From Herminiimonas sp. (GTDB lineage Bacteria > Pseudomonadota > Gammaproteobacteria > Burkholderiales > Burkholderiaceae_D), in the NCBI GenBank assembly GCA_028292265.1, contig JAQGMR010000065.1, positions 1-64,000 of the forward strand: a DNA stretch of 64,000 nt, in the 5' to 3' direction. Below, piece by piece: positions 19,141-28,337 of this stretch. Every line of letters begins with the position of its first letter. Positions within the stretch are counted from its first letter, which is position 1. The position numbers and the translations under genes are program-made. Under the pieces are notes generated by a model. It was not told the origin of the DNA, did no database searches, and saw only the letters and a list, made by a program, of their open reading frames with translations.

Positions 19141-19236
19141 CTATGAAGGATTTGACATGATACGTCGGCTCACGCTAACGGCTCCGCGGGGACCGGCAGT
19201 GTCAACACAGGAATCGATGTTGCGCAACAGCTTCAT
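19141..19236 (-). pseudogene. Possible truncated toxin remnant after the orphan antitoxin
   Basis: Four bases after the antitoxin stop, with AGGG as ribosome site, an ATG opens a 31-codon frame beginning MKLLRNID. VapC/PIN toxins paired with this antitoxin class commonly start MKLLLDTH and overlap or abut the antitoxin in just this way. Only the first four residues match and no PIN acidic residues follow, so this may be the stump of a deleted toxin or coincidence. Confidence 0.25.
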
Positions 19237-19240
19237 CCCT

Positions 19241-19477
19241 TCAAGCGAACCGATTTTCGATTTCGGCACTACCCATTTGGTCAAAATCGTCCGGCACCTG
19301 AATCTCGCCCTTCAGAAAGCCAAGCCGGCGCACCTTCCCGGCGTCCGGAGAGTCCAGCCGCACTACCTTGACCAGCGGCTTGCCAGCTTTCGCGATGACG
19401 AATGATTCGCCCCGCACGACGCCATCTACCAAAGCCGAAAGATGCGCTTTTGCGTCATGGATGTTGATAGTCCGCAT
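19241..19477 (-). CDS. Type II antitoxin, Phd/YefM family
   Basis: 78 residues starting MRTINIHDAKAHLSALVDGV, the typical Phd/VapB-like DNA-binding start, then GESFVIAKAGKPLVKVVRLD and a C-terminal toxin-binding tail GFLKGEIQVPDDFDQM, which is characteristic of antitoxins paired with PIN-domain VapC toxins. The ATG (complement 19475-19477) follows a run of eight G on the coding strand. A complete toxin is missing: the gene is followed by a 31-codon frame and then the PLD lipoprotein. It is therefore an orphan or decayed module. Confidence 0.85.
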   Translation of the reverse strand: MRTINIHDAKAHLSALVDGVVRGESFVIAKAGKPLVKVVRLDSPDAGKVRRLGFLKGEIQVPDDFDQMGSAEIENRFA

Positions 19478-19604
19478 TGCCCCCCCCCTGAACACGAAGT
19501 CCGCTAGCCTAACGCGATTATGCTCGCTCAATAAATCGGAAATTCCGGCGGCCCACGCCCTGACGGTGAACGTCCGCCAGCGTCCAGTGATCGGCCGTGC
19601 CGCC

Positions 19605-20681
19605 CTACCCCCGAACCGCCGCGATGATCGCCGCCGTCATCGTCGCGGTCGTGCCGGCACCGCGTATATCGCCAGTACGAGCGGTTGGATTGCCCAGTGT
19701 CGCCGTGATCGCCGTCTCCATTGACTGCGCAGCCTCGATCGCCTGCGGTATGTTCCGTCGCCGGCCAAGCCAGTCGAGCAGCATGCGAGTCGAATCGATC
19801 ATGGCATAGGGATTGGCGCGGCCGGTGCCAGCGATATCGGGCGCGGAACCATGGGTCGCTTGCGCCATGGCGAAATCGCCGTCGCCGATGCACAGACCCG
19901 GCGCCATGCCGAGGCCACCAACCAGGCCAGCGGCCTCATCGGTCAGGATGTCGCCGAACATGTTGGTGGTCACCACGACGTCGAAGTTTTGCGGATCGCG
20001 TACCAGGCGCATTGCCATCGTGTCGACGATCACTTCATTGACGGTCACATCCGGGAAGTCTTTGGCTACCCCGTAGCACTCTTCCACAAACATGCCGCAC
20101 CCCAACTTGAAGACGGTGTTCTTGTGGACAATCGTCAGGAGTTTGCGCCGATGCCGCGCCAGGTTGAAGGCGACCCGTGCCACCCGTTCACTCCCAACGC
20201 GTGTAATCACGCGCACTGAAATCGTCATGTCGTTTGTTGGCCGGAATTCACCCGAACCCGCAACAACGTTACGGTCAGGCTGGAACCCCTCATTGTTCTC
20301 TCGAACGATCACCAGGTCGATGTCGTCGTACAGGCATCCAATATCGGGATAAGAACGTGTCGGCCTGACATTGGCAAACAGGTTGAATTGCTTGCGCATG
20401 ATCGGATGCGGATTGATGGAACCCGGCCCTTTCGGATATTCCCGATGGCCGATAGGCCCCAGGACGAAGCCGTTCATCTTCGCAAGCGTCTCCAGCGTGC
20501 CTTCCGGCAGCGTCGTGCCATGCGTGTCCAGCGCGGTGCGGCCGATTGGCATGGGACGCCACTCGATACGCAAGCCATGGCGTTCCGCCGCCGCAGTGGC
20601 AACGGCCACCGCTGCCGGTACGACTTCGTGTCCGATGTCGTCGCCGTTCAATACGCCCAGGACCAGATGGGGGTCGTTCAT
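19605..20681 (-). CDS. Isocitrate/isopropylmalate dehydrogenase family protein (tartrate-dehydrogenase-like)
   Basis: 358 residues of the NAD(P)-dependent beta-decarboxylating dehydrogenase fold. Visible are GVLNGDDIGHEVVPAA at the N-terminus, substrate-site arginines in MRKQFNLFANVRPTRSY, VIVRENNEGFQ, the catalytic Lys in IVHKNTVFKLG and metal-binding aspartates in NMFGDILTDEAAG, then THGSAPDIAGTGRANP. It should oxidise a 2-hydroxy acid next to a carboxylate, as malate, tartrate or isopropylmalate dehydrogenases do. AAGGA precedes the ATG. It is the last enzyme of the operon, 62 bp after the PdxA2-like gene. Confidence 0.88.
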   Translation of the reverse strand: MNDPHLVLGVLNGDDIGHEVVPAAVAVATAAAERHGLRIEWRPMPIGRTALDTHGTTLPEGTLETLAKMNGFVLGPIGHREYPKGPGSINPHPIMRKQFNLFANVRPTRSYPDIGCLYDDIDLVIVRENNEGFQPDRNVVAGSGEFRPTNDMTISVRVITRVGSERVARVAFNLARHRRKLLTIVHKNTVFKLGCGMFVEECYGVAKDFPDVTVNEVIVDTMAMRLVRDPQNFDVVVTTNMFGDILTDEAAGLVGGLGMAPGLCIGDGDFAMAQATHGSAPDIAGTGRANPYAMIDSTRMLLDWLGRRRNIPQAIEAAQSMETAITATLGNPTARTGDIRGAGTTATMTAAIIAAVRG

Positions 20682-20743
20682 AAGTGAATCCTTGTTATGA
20701 ATTGAAAAAGTTTGCTGAGGTTTTCCAGGGCGGTGCCCGGCTG

Positions 20744-21748
20744 CTAATGAAGTCGTGCTGACGCCATGCGCGCCGCAATGCGCAAGGCGTGCTCCAGCCC
20801 GCCCGGGTTGGCCTGTCCCTGCCCGACGATATCGAATGCCGTGCCATGGGCGGGTGTGGCGAAGACGACCTTGAGCCCAGCGGTGACGGTGACGCCGCGA
20901 TTGAAGCCTAACAGCTTGGTCGCGATCTGACCCTGGTCGTGGTACATCATTACCACGCCGTCATATTCCTGCTTCATCGCCTTGAGGAAAATAACGTCGG
21001 ATGAAATCGGTCCGGCGCAGTCGATGCCCTCGGCATGCAGCCGTTCAACCGTCGGACGGATGATGCGGATCTCCTCGTCGCCAAACAGTCCGCCTTCTCC
21101 GTTATGCGGATTGAGCGCGGCCACGGCAAGTCGCGGGGCGACGATGCCATTGGCCTTGAGCGTGGCGTTGGCCAGTCGCACCGCGGAAGTTATGCGCTCC
21201 GGCGTGACCAGGTCGATTGCCTCCCGCAAGGACACGTGCGAAGTGACGCGAAAGGTGGCGAATTCCTTGATGGCGTTCATCTCGCCAAAGAAACCAACGT
21301 GCTGGGTCAGCGCCGCAAACATCTGGTGCTCGTCGTGATATTTCCAGCCGCCGCGATGCAGGGCGCCCTTGTTCAAGGGAGCAAAGCAGATGCCGTCGAG
21401 CTCGCCGGCCAGGGCGAGGTCTATCATGGTTTTGAGGGTGTCGCCGGACAGCCGGCCCGATTCCGGCGACATGGCGCCGCGCTCGATTGTGGCGGGATCG
21501 ATATTGCCCAGATCAATAATCGGCACATCATCGCTTGACCAGTCGATATCAGAAATCTTTTCGTAGCGGCGCCACGCCAGTTCGACGCCGGCATCGGTAC
21601 AGCCGAGTTGCAGCACGCGCACATCGCCGACGACGACGATCCGCGCTTCTTCCTTCAGGCTGCCTTCCGCCAGAACCTTTGCGCATATCTCCGGGCCGAT
21701 GCCGGTCATGTCGCCTGGCATTAGTCCAATTACCGGTCGTGCTTTCAT
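20744..21748 (-). CDS. PdxA2-type 4-phosphate dehydrogenase (4-hydroxythreonine-4-phosphate dehydrogenase family)
   Basis: 334 residues of the PdxA fold: GLMPGDMTGIGPEI, CFAPLNKGALHRGG with substrate-binding Lys, a metal-binding histidine in FRVTSHVSLREA, ALNPHNGEGGLFGDEE, VMMYHDQGQIATKLLGF and FATPAHGTAFDIVG. The context (transporter, PrpD-like, hydroxyacid dehydrogenase, no vitamin B6 genes) fits the PdxA2 subgroup, which oxidatively decarboxylates 4-phospho-D-threonate or -erythronate, better than pyridoxal synthesis. No tetronate kinase of the DtnK type is beside it, though otnK lies 27 kb away. Its start region is a 14-bp tandem duplication that creates an out-of-frame upstream ATG at 21762. 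Confidence 0.88.
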   Translation of the reverse strand: MKARPVIGLMPGDMTGIGPEICAKVLAEGSLKEEARIVVVGDVRVLQLGCTDAGVELAWRRYEKISDIDWSSDDVPIIDLGNIDPATIERGAMSPESGRLSGDTLKTMIDLALAGELDGICFAPLNKGALHRGGWKYHDEHQMFAALTQHVGFFGEMNAIKEFATFRVTSHVSLREAIDLVTPERITSAVRLANATLKANGIVAPRLAVAALNPHNGEGGLFGDEEIRIIRPTVERLHAEGIDCAGPISSDVIFLKAMKQEYDGVVMMYHDQGQIATKLLGFNRGVTVTAGLKVVFATPAHGTAFDIVGQGQANPGGLEHALRIAARMASARLH

Positions 21749-21874
21749 CTTCGTGCTTTCATGTTTGCGTTTCCACTTCGGTGCTGATTTTCATGCTGAT
21801 GATTGGGTCCCGTTCGTGTTGCACTTTCAACGTCCTGTGCACGCGCACCGCGCCGTATTGAGGAATGCCTTCCT

Positions 21875-23296
21875 CTATGCGGAGCTGCGAGTTAATGCGG
21901 CCATGAGGAGGTCGATAGAAGGAAGCGTCTCCAAATCGCGGACCATTGCAATAACCGACTCTGCCTGTTGCGACGGAAAGCGCGCATAGTCCGCGTTCTC
22001 ACGGAACTTGTCGGCGACGTCCTCATAGTGCATCGGCTCGAATGGACTCCCCTTGCCGAAATCGGCCCTGCCAGAGATCGTGCGGCCATCCGCCAAATGG
22101 ATGTCGATGATGGTGGTCATCTTGTGATAGCCCGCGGCTTCGGCCTCGGCATCAACCACAAAGTCGATTTTCTCAATCATCGCTTTCACGTCGGGGCGGT
22201 TTACCACTGCGTCGGTGAACTCGCTTAGCCCCGCCCGACCTTCGAGCAGCAGGATCGCCATGCAAAACTCCATGGAGAACTTGGCTTGCAGTTCATTGAC
22301 GGGGCGATGGTGGATTAGCGCATTGGGCATGTTGTGATTGGTGCCGACCCGCACCCGAAGCACGTCCGTGGCGCGTATGTGGTTGGCCCGGATCAATCGC
22401 AGCATCTCTGTCATGCCCGGATGCGTTAGCGATCCCGACGGATGCGGCTTGATTGATACTCCCGGGTCAGCGATGGTCCACGGACTGCCGAGTTTCCCGG
22501 CGATGGCTTGCGGGTCATAGCCGCCACCAGCGGCGCTAAAGAACCCGCGCGGCGCCTCCAGAATCCGATCCGTTGCAGTCCAGCCGCAGGATGCAAACTG
22601 GGCGGCTACGACGCCGCTTTCGGACGCGCGTCCAGCATGGAAAGGCTTGGTCATCGTGCCGAAATTCTCACGCAGGCCGGCGGACTGGCTGCCGGCGATG
22701 GAAAGCGCGCGTGCGGTCGCTTCGACACTCAGGCCGAGCAACCTTGCGCTTGCGGCAGCCGCGGCGAAGGTTCCGCAAGTCGCCGTGGCATGAAAGCCGG
22801 TCTGATAGTGGCGCGGGTTGATCGCCTCGGCGATCTTGCACTCCACTTCGACGCCGAGATGGTAAGCGAGCATGGCTGCGCCACCGGTTGCGCCAGTGGA
22901 TTCACCCATGGCAAGCGCTGCCGGCAGTGCGGGCGCTGTGGGATGCGTGAGCAGTCCGTAGACCCGGTCAGTCGCCACGGCGAGCTGCGTATCGTCGTAG
23001 TCGTCGGCATGGATTGCGACGCCATTGGCGAAGGCTGCAAAACGCGGCGCTATCTTCAGGTCTGTACCAATCACGGTGGCCGGACCGACGCCAAGGTTCA
23101 AGTCGGCAAAGTGCTGCCGGACCATGCCGCCGCAGGTCGTGGCGCCGCCAGACAGCGCAAGGCCGAGTCCGTCCAGAATTGACTTCTTGCCGAGGGCGAC
23201 AACGTTTTCCGGGAGGTCGCTCAAAATGGTATTGCAGACCCAGTCGGCGACGTAGAGGGTCAGGTTCTCGATGCCGGCCGCATTCTTGTCATGCAT
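21875..23296 (-). CDS. MmgE/PrpD family protein
   Basis: 473 residues of the family that includes 2-methylcitrate dehydratase and cis-aconitate decarboxylase. Recognisable blocks are KKSILDGLGLALSGG, ANGVAIHADDYDDTQ, the GFHATATCGTFAAAAASARLLGL region, GTMTKPFHAGRASESG and SIKPHPSGSLTHPG. The ATG (complement 23294-23296) is preceded by GGAGA; a GTG four codons earlier is a weaker choice. It probably dehydrates or isomerises a hydroxy tricarboxylic-type acid brought in by the adjacent transporter. Substrate is unknown. A 126-bp gap separates it from the PdxA2 gene. Confidence 0.88.
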   Translation of the reverse strand: MHDKNAAGIENLTLYVADWVCNTILSDLPENVVALGKKSILDGLGLALSGGATTCGGMVRQHFADLNLGVGPATVIGTDLKIAPRFAAFANGVAIHADDYDDTQLAVATDRVYGLLTHPTAPALPAALAMGESTGATGGAAMLAYHLGVEVECKIAEAINPRHYQTGFHATATCGTFAAAAASARLLGLSVEATARALSIAGSQSAGLRENFGTMTKPFHAGRASESGVVAAQFASCGWTATDRILEAPRGFFSAAGGGYDPQAIAGKLGSPWTIADPGVSIKPHPSGSLTHPGMTEMLRLIRANHIRATDVLRVRVGTNHNMPNALIHHRPVNELQAKFSMEFCMAILLLEGRAGLSEFTDAVVNRPDVKAMIEKIDFVVDAEAEAAGYHKMTTIIDIHLADGRTISGRADFGKGSPFEPMHYEDVADKFRENADYARFPSQQAESVIAMVRDLETLPSIDLLMAALTRSSA

Positions 23297-23377
23297 GTCT
23301 GTCTCCACACAAAGGTATTCGCGTGAACTGCGAATTCTTTAAATTGAAACCACGCGCCGCGATGGCCCAGGCCATCT

Positions 23378-24532
23378 TCAATGCGCCAATGCGCGGCAAT
23401 GCTGGGGCGGGAACCGCAGCCATACCGTCGTGCCCTCGGCGATTGCTACGTCGGCCGATGCAATCGCCCGCACCGTTTCTCCGCTTTCCAGCAGCACGAG
23501 ATAGTCACGCGATGCGCCAAGATATACCTGGCGGGTGACCACGCCACTAATGCAATTCGTCTCCGTCGATCCCGGCGCCGAGGTAGAGATGCCGATGTCG
23601 TGGTGGCGTACCGAGACAGAGGTATCGCCTTGGGAATCGTAATCGCCGCTTCCACAACGAAGAACCAGGCCTCCGCCGCAATCAACCGCGTCGACCCCGT
23701 CCCATCGACCCTTGAAAATGTTGGTTCCGCCAATGAAGCGTGCAACGAATTCAGTGCGGGGCCGTTCATAGATGTCTTTCGGCGAGCCGGCCTGCTCTAT
23801 CGTCCCCTGGTTCATTACCACGATCATGTTCGCAGTCGTCATGGCTTCGGCCTGGTCGTGGGTCACATACACCGTGGTGTAGCGATACTTGTCATGCAGG
23901 CGACGAATCTCGAACCGCATTTCCTCACGGAGGTTGGCGTCCAGGTTGGACAGCGGCTCATCCAGCAGCAAGGTTTCCGGCTCAATTACCAGCGCGCGTG
24001 CAAGCGATACGCGCTGCTGCTGGCCGCCAGACAATTCGCCGGGATAGCGCTGCGCCAGCGCGTCGAGCCTGGTTGCGGCGAGTATGGTGTCGGTGCGCTT
24101 CGCGATATCGCTTTTCGGAAGCTTGCGAAGTCGCAGTCCGTAGGCGACGTTTTCATACACCGTCATGTGCGGCCAGAGTGCATAACTCTGGAAGATCATT
24201 GACATATTGCGGCGCTCTGGCGCCTCGCATTTCCCGGGAGCGGAAATGCAACGGCCGCCAACCCGGATTTCGCCGGCATCCGGCTCCACGAAGCCGGCGA
24301 TCAACCGCAGCGTGGTCGTCTTTCCACATCCGGAGGGACCGAGCAGGCAAACGAGCATTCCCTTTTCGATCGATAGCGAAATGTTGTTTACCACGGCCTG
24401 CGATCCGTAGTTCTTGCTCAGGCCGCTCAGTTCAACAAAGCCGGTCGATCCGCTCTGCTGCAGGGTTGTTTCAGGTCGCATGTCGTTTGCTTTGTCGAGT
24501 GGCGTGGTGACGTCGTCGGAAGCCTGCTTCAT
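23378..24532 (-). CDS. ABC transporter ATP-binding protein, FbpC/PotA type
   Basis: 384 residues. Walker A GPSGCGKTT at 65-73, signature LSGGQQQRVSLARAL, Walker B LLLDEPLSNLD and switch histidine YVTHDQAEAM are all intact, followed by a C-terminal TOBE-type domain that in this subfamily gates uptake. It energises import through the adjacent two-domain permease at the inner membrane. Its ATG overlaps the permease stop in an ATGA. The subfamily transports iron(III), polyamines, thiamine or organic acids, so the sequence alone does not give the cargo. Confidence 0.93.
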   Translation of the reverse strand: MKQASDDVTTPLDKANDMRPETTLQQSGSTGFVELSGLSKNYGSQAVVNNISLSIEKGMLVCLLGPSGCGKTTTLRLIAGFVEPDAGEIRVGGRCISAPGKCEAPERRNMSMIFQSYALWPHMTVYENVAYGLRLRKLPKSDIAKRTDTILAATRLDALAQRYPGELSGGQQQRVSLARALVIEPETLLLDEPLSNLDANLREEMRFEIRRLHDKYRYTTVYVTHDQAEAMTTANMIVVMNQGTIEQAGSPKDIYERPRTEFVARFIGGTNIFKGRWDGVDAVDCGGGLVLRCGSGDYDSQGDTSVSVRHHDIGISTSAPGSTETNCISGVVTRQVYLGASRDYLVLLESGETVRAIASADVAIAEGTTVWLRFPPQHCRALAH

Positions 24533-26262
24533 GTGGCACGCGGCAAACGGTTTGCTCCGCCGCTTGAAAAGCGGTTAGCGATGAATACGATGATGAAGGA
24601 AACCGCAAGCAGCATCAGGCCGAGGACAGAAATTGCGCCGAGGTCGCCGCTCTCATTCAGGTCGTAGATGATGACCGATACCAGTTTTGTATTGGCCGTA
24701 GTCAAAAGGATCGTGGCGGACAGTTCACGAATTGTCCCGATGAAGACGAAGCACCAGGTAGCCATGACGCTGGTTCTCAGAAGCGGTGCCGTAACCAGGC
24801 GCAGCGTCTTGAGCCGGCTGGCGCCGAGAATCCGGCTCGCGTCTTCCAGTTCCGGATGAATGCCATGGAAGGCCGAAGACATCTGCTGGTAGCCGGCAGG
24901 CATTTCGATGGTGAGGAATGCGATCAGCAGTATCCAGAGCGTCCCGTACAGCATCAGGGCGGGATGCGAATAGGTAAGGAAGACGCCCACACCCAGGACG
25001 ATGCCCGGTATGGCGACGGGCGCAGTCGCAAGCATTCCAAGCAACGCCGAACCGCGCACCGCGCGGCGTGACACCATGTACGCCGCCATAAGCGCGATAA
25101 CGGTTCCCAGCGTGGCGGTGCCCAGGCCAAGCACCAGCGTGTTCCACAACGCGAGCCGGGTTGCGGAGAATTCGAAAAACACAAAGTGGAAGTTGTGCAG
25201 CGTCAGCGCGCTCCAGGTGAGCGGCTCCGAGACGTTGCGCGTCAAGGCAGTCTTCAGCAGCGCGGCATACGGCAGGATCACCGTCAGCCCGAGCACAATG
25301 ACGACGAAGGCGACGGCCAGCCACTTCCAGCGCCCCAATCGTGCAGTCCGCGGCTCACCGCTTTTGCCACCCAAAACGGTGTAGCCCTTGCGGCCCAGTA
25401 TCCAGCTCTTGCCTTGCAATAGCGCCACGGTGATCAGCAGCAGCGGCAGGGAAGCTGCTGCGGCGAGGCCGAGCCGGGGCGGGTATTGAAACAGGCTCCA
25501 GATCTTGGTGGTGATGACATGAAAGCCGGCGGGCAAGGCAAGGATGGCCGGCGTGCCAAACATGGTCAACGCCTGGAGGATTGCGATCAGTGAGCCGGCC
25601 AGCATCGCTGGCAGCACGAGCGGAATCGTGACCCGCTGCAGCGTGGTCCAGGTGCGCGCGCCGAGGATGGCGGAGGCATCCTCCAGGTCGGTGGGGATGC
25701 GGTCCAGACCATTGGCCACCAGCGTGAATACGTAGGGAAAGGTATAGCAGGCGATGGCGAAAACCAGGCCTTCGATCGTGTAAATGTCGACCAGGTGGCT
25801 GCCTTCCTCGGCGCCGGTCACGGTACGGAAAAGCTGGTTGATCATTCCGCTGTTCGGCGCTGCCAGAATTTCCCAGGCGATGGCGCCCAGGAACGGCGGC
25901 GTCACGAAGGAGGCCGTAACGAGCGCCCGCACGATTCGCCGGCCTGGCAGGTCGGTTCTCGAAACGAGCCATGCCAGCGGGGTGGCGATCACACAGGACA
26001 AAACACCCACCGCGCATGCCATGGCGCTGGCCAGAAGGAACGGCCGGCGCATCGTGACGTCCGTCACCAGCGCCGTGAAATTGCTGAGCGTGAAGGCGCC
26101 GCTCTTGTCGACCAGGCTGGTGTAAATCAGCCATGAAAGCGGCAATATCACCAGTACTGCAAGGACCGCAGCGAGCAGGAAGAAAACCGGGCCAAACAGG
26201 TCGGCACGGCGAGGAGCGCGCGCGACCGGGGCTGAAACCGGAACCGCGACGACTGAACCCAT
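24529..26262 (-). CDS. ABC transporter permease, fused two-domain FbpB type
   Basis: 577 residues with two repeated membrane domains of about six helices each. Each carries the ATPase-docking EAA-type loop: EDASAILGARTWTT in the first half and EDASRILGASRLKT in the second. This head-to-tail fusion is the FbpB/ThiP plan. The ATG at 26262 follows the binding-protein stop by three bases; a TTG immediately before it is an alternative start. With the ATPase that overlaps its end it forms the only transport engine for the three binding proteins upstream. Confidence 0.92.
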   Translation of the reverse strand: MGSVVAVPVSAPVARAPRRADLFGPVFFLLAAVLAVLVILPLSWLIYTSLVDKSGAFTLSNFTALVTDVTMRRPFLLASAMACAVGVLSCVIATPLAWLVSRTDLPGRRIVRALVTASFVTPPFLGAIAWEILAAPNSGMINQLFRTVTGAEEGSHLVDIYTIEGLVFAIACYTFPYVFTLVANGLDRIPTDLEDASAILGARTWTTLQRVTIPLVLPAMLAGSLIAILQALTMFGTPAILALPAGFHVITTKIWSLFQYPPRLGLAAAASLPLLLITVALLQGKSWILGRKGYTVLGGKSGEPRTARLGRWKWLAVAFVVIVLGLTVILPYAALLKTALTRNVSEPLTWSALTLHNFHFVFFEFSATRLALWNTLVLGLGTATLGTVIALMAAYMVSRRAVRGSALLGMLATAPVAIPGIVLGVGVFLTYSHPALMLYGTLWILLIAFLTIEMPAGYQQMSSAFHGIHPELEDASRILGASRLKTLRLVTAPLLRTSVMATWCFVFIGTIRELSATILLTTANTKLVSVIIYDLNESGDLGAISVLGLMLLAVSFIIVFIANRFSSGGANRLPRAT

Positions 26263-26265
26263 CAA

Positions 26266-27312
26266 TCAGGTTCCGAAATATTCTTCGTACTTCTTCTTGA
26301 TCGTGTCAGTTTGCGCTTCGAGCGCCGCGGCATCTGGAAGCAGCAGCTTGATCTGGGACAGCGCCAGGCGACCCGGCTTTTCCTTCACCTCGCGATGGAA
26401 GGAGCGCAAGCCGCCTACATCGCTATTCGCCTGCTGCGCTTCGCGTGTGAACATGAAGTGATAGAACAGGCGCGCTGCATTCGGGTGCGGCGCAGTCTTC
26501 AGAAGCCCTGCATTGCCAATCACCAGCGGCGTTCCTTCGGTGGCATAAACCGGTTCGATCGGCGCGCCGGTTTCCCGCAGCAGGAAGACGTTGTACTCGT
26601 TGCCATCAGCCATGACGGCGCGTTCGCCACGTTGGAGTTTTTTCGGCGGCTCGGTTGAGGACTGAACCTGCATGACCTGCTGCTTGCCGAGCTTCTCGAA
26701 ATAGCCCCATCCAAGCGCCTGGCTCAAAGCGAAGGTGGCGCTCATGATGGTGCCGCTATAGCCGGGATGTCCCTTGACCATCTTGCCTTTCCACTTCGGA
26801 TCCAGCAGGTCGGCGAAACTCTTTGGCGCGTCCTGCTGCTTCACGAGCTTGGTGTTGTAGGCAATGACGGAAAGATGCGCGCGATACGCTGCAAACTGCC
26901 CATCGGGATCCCTTTGCTCCTTCGGCCAGAATTTCGCAACGTCGGACGGTACCGCCGGCTGAAGCCAGCCGGCGCGCTTGAAGTAGATGAAATGGACCGC
27001 GTCGGACGATTCAATAACGTCCGCCCCATAAATCTTGCTGTTCATTTCCTGCGTGATGCGCTGAAAATTGCGCTCCGCGCCACCTCGCTCGACCTGCACT
27101 TTGATGCCCGGATATTTCGCCTCAAATGCCGCCGCCAGCTTCTCGGCTACCGCCACGTCGGTGGAGGAGTAGAACACGACCTTTGCTTCTTTTTTTGCGG
27201 CTTCGACCAGTTGCGGGCTGGCGTCATACGGTGCCGGCGCCTGTGCCTGTGCCATGCCGGAAAAAGCGGCGACCGCAACGCAAAGGACAGCACTAGAGAA
27301 TTTGCTCAACAT
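26266..27312 (-). CDS. ABC transporter solute-binding protein, FbpA-like
   Basis: 348 residues with a signal peptide (MLSKFSSAVLCVAVAAFSGMAQA, cleavage after AQA). The mature part starts PAPYDASPQLVEAAKKEAKVVFYSSTDVAVAEKL and is a family-1-type iron/organic-anion receptor with GGAERNFQRITQEM and YSGTIMSATFALSQALG. It ends next to the permease start, so it is the cognate receptor. GGAGA precedes the ATG. I do not see a clear tyrosine pair for ferric iron, so an organic acid is as likely as iron. Confidence 0.9.
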   Translation of the reverse strand: MLSKFSSAVLCVAVAAFSGMAQAQAPAPYDASPQLVEAAKKEAKVVFYSSTDVAVAEKLAAAFEAKYPGIKVQVERGGAERNFQRITQEMNSKIYGADVIESSDAVHFIYFKRAGWLQPAVPSDVAKFWPKEQRDPDGQFAAYRAHLSVIAYNTKLVKQQDAPKSFADLLDPKWKGKMVKGHPGYSGTIMSATFALSQALGWGYFEKLGKQQVMQVQSSTEPPKKLQRGERAVMADGNEYNVFLLRETGAPIEPVYATEGTPLVIGNAGLLKTAPHPNAARLFYHFMFTREAQQANSDVGGLRSFHREVKEKPGRLALSQIKLLLPDAAALEAQTDTIKKKYEEYFGT

Positions 27313-27362
27313 ACCGTCTCCGTTATTTTTTCTTGGTTGTGCAGGCTTGCCGATCCGGATAG

Positions 27363-28226
27363 CTACCGGGCGCCGACTGCCACCGGTTCCAGACCGCTCT
27401 TTTCGATGGTAGCGGCCGACTGCGCCGACGAAAGGAACTTGATCAGCTCGGCGGCCCCCGCAGAATTCTTGGACTTGCTTGCCACACCGGCCGAGAAAAC
27501 CGTCATCTTCTGCACCTCGGACGGAATCTTGCCCACCAGAGTGATCCCCGGCACCGGCAGCAGTTCGCTGAGCTGTTGAAAGCCCAGCTCCGCCTCGCCG
27601 CGTGCCACGACAGCGCCAACCGGCTCTGCAGGAATGCCCCTGGCCTTGTCATTCATCTGCTCGACAATGCCCAACCGGGGGAACAGCTCGTTCTTGATGT
27701 AGACGCCGCTGGCACTGTCCGAATAGGCGACCGATTTTGCATTGAGGAGGGTCTGCTTCAACGCTGCCACGGAGCTGATGTCGGGCTTGGCCGCGCCCGC
27801 AATCACCGCCATGCCAATCAGCGAATTTGCGAGCGGCGTGCGGCTGGCCGAAACGACAGCGCCATCGGCGGCGAGCTTGTCGAGCGCCTCGCCAGCCATG
27901 ATCAGCACGTCTGCGTCTTCACCGCGTTTCAGTCGATTGGGAATCGCTTGCGGCGTCTCACCCATGGATGGACCGCGGATGGTAGTGACCTTGTTGCGCG
28001 TCGCCTGCTCGAATTGCGGTACCAGTTCCTTGAAGGCTTCCGACAAGCCGCCAGAAATCATGACCTTGATGTCGCCGGCCGTGGCGTGCACAGACGCGGC
28101 CGAAAGCAGGAAAGCAATGCCGACGGCAGTGAGCCGCCCTCTCAGTGACGCGGCGATGCGTGCAAAGGGATAGAACGACGACTCTGCCCAATGGCTATCA
28201 GCTTCATTCATGTCTAGCGTGCCCAC
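27363..28226 (-). CDS. ModA-type solute-binding protein (periplasmic)
   Basis: 287 residues. The start is a GTG at 28226 with GGAGA five bases upstream; the signal segment (GRLTAVGIAFLLSAASVHATA) follows an unusually long 25-30 residue N-terminal stretch. The mature domain begins GDIKVMISGGLSEAFKELVPQFEQATRNKV, like molybdate-binding ModA and its relatives for small anions. No modBC genes are adjacent. It lies 50 bp upstream of the FbpA-like gene and may feed the same permease or act in sensing. Confidence 0.85.
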   Translation of the reverse strand: MGTLDMNEADSHWAESSFYPFARIAASLRGRLTAVGIAFLLSAASVHATAGDIKVMISGGLSEAFKELVPQFEQATRNKVTTIRGPSMGETPQAIPNRLKRGEDADVLIMAGEALDKLAADGAVVSASRTPLANSLIGMAVIAGAAKPDISSVAALKQTLLNAKSVAYSDSASGVYIKNELFPRLGIVEQMNDKARGIPAEPVGAVVARGEAELGFQQLSELLPVPGITLVGKIPSEVQKMTVFSAGVASKSKNSAGAAELIKFLSSAQSAATIEKSGLEPVAVGAR

Positions 28227-28337
28227 GCTGTTCTCCGCTTGAGGATGCCTGTTTTTCTTGTCGGTCCTGATTCAATATGCCACGAACGGGACAGCAGGCC
28301 AGACCTGCGCGCGCTGTCCCGCAACACTGCGTCAAAC

